Made by a program: the position numbers and the translations under genes
NCBI GenBank assembly: GCA_029879555.1
Contig: JAOUQB010000154.1
Span: 1-6,250, forward strand
Direction: 5' to 3'
Length of the DNA: 6,250 nucleotides
Origin: Nitrospirota bacterium
Lineage (GTDB): Bacteria; Nitrospirota; Nitrospiria; Nitrospirales; UBA8639
The notes under the pieces: model-generated
What the model was told of the DNA's origin: nothing
The model's database searches: none
What the model saw: the letters and a program-made list of their open reading frames with translations, nothing else
Part shown: positions 6,110 through 6,250 of the stretch, in pieces
How the letters are laid out: every line of letters begins with the position of its first letter
How positions within the stretch are numbered: the first letter of the stretch is position 1

Positions 6110-6250
6110 GCGGCCTGTGCGTTGGTATACGAAATGAGTTGTTCAAGCTTTTCATACGGTGCTCCGCTATCCAGAATTCGGCCAGCTTCCTCAAATGCCG
6201 TTTTCAAAGAAGTCGCTTTGCGGCAGGCCACTAATGCCGGGGCGGCATTC
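6106..6250 (-). CDS. trpD: Anthranilate phosphoribosyltransferase, C-terminal 47 residues (runs off right edge)
   Basis: The minus-strand frame entering from the right edge reads NAAPALVACRKATSLKTAF, then RILDSGAPYEKLEQLI, and stops at a TGA. This matches the C-terminal helices of TrpD (the NAAxAL motif followed by a DSGxAxxKLExLI segment). TrpD joins anthranilate and PRPP to form phosphoribosylanthranilate. The active-site glycine-rich loops and the start lie outside the window, so activity cannot be judged. The stop codon overlaps the trpC start (ATGA), tying the two genes into one operon. Confidence 0.94.
   Translation of the reverse strand, partial: NAAPALVACRKATSLKTAFEEAGRILDSGAPYEKLEQLISYTNAQAA

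Overview
The window is a bacterial chromosomal segment in which every supported gene lies on the minus strand. It reads from right to left as trpD (3' end only) > trpC > trpF > trpB > trpA > a contractile-tail sheath family gene > possibly a tiny ORF > the 5' part of a membrane-anchored gene that runs off the left edge. Base composition is roughly balanced. The protein style (trp genes in D-C-F-B-A order, all separate, with no CF or BA fusions) fits a free-living Gram-negative-type bacterium. A Nitrospirota-like host is my best guess, but that rests on general resemblance only and is weak.

Right part (about 3215-6250): trpD and trpC overlap by 4 nt (ATGA). trpC and trpF are 49 nt apart. trpF and trpB are separated by 176 nt and trpB and trpA by 106 nt. 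Both longer gaps hold repeat-like inverted sequence. Together the five genes take anthranilate plus PRPP to tryptophan: TrpD makes phosphoribosylanthranilate, TrpF isomerises it, TrpC closes the indole ring, and TrpA/TrpB form tryptophan synthase. Catalytic residues are intact in TrpC, TrpF, TrpB and TrpA. trpE and trpG are not in view and may lie further to the right.

Left part (1-2310): 73 nt after trpA is a 374-residue protein with a clear sheath C-terminal domain, the family that forms the contracting tube of myophages, R-type tailocins, T6SS-like machines and extracellular contractile injection systems. No tube, baseplate, spike or ATPase gene is visible in the window. Its annotated ATG lies inside the conserved N-terminal region: seven further sheath-like codons sit in frame just upstream, cut off by a TAG. 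After it comes a previously unlisted open frame (985 to 1, continuing off the window) with one N-terminal membrane helix and a cache/PAS-like outer domain, which looks like the sensory half of a signalling protein.

The main points of interest are the odd sheath gene, its truncated-looking start, its membrane-protein neighbour, and the mini-repeats inside the trp operon. I found no RNA genes, CRISPR arrays, transposases or convincing intrinsic terminators.
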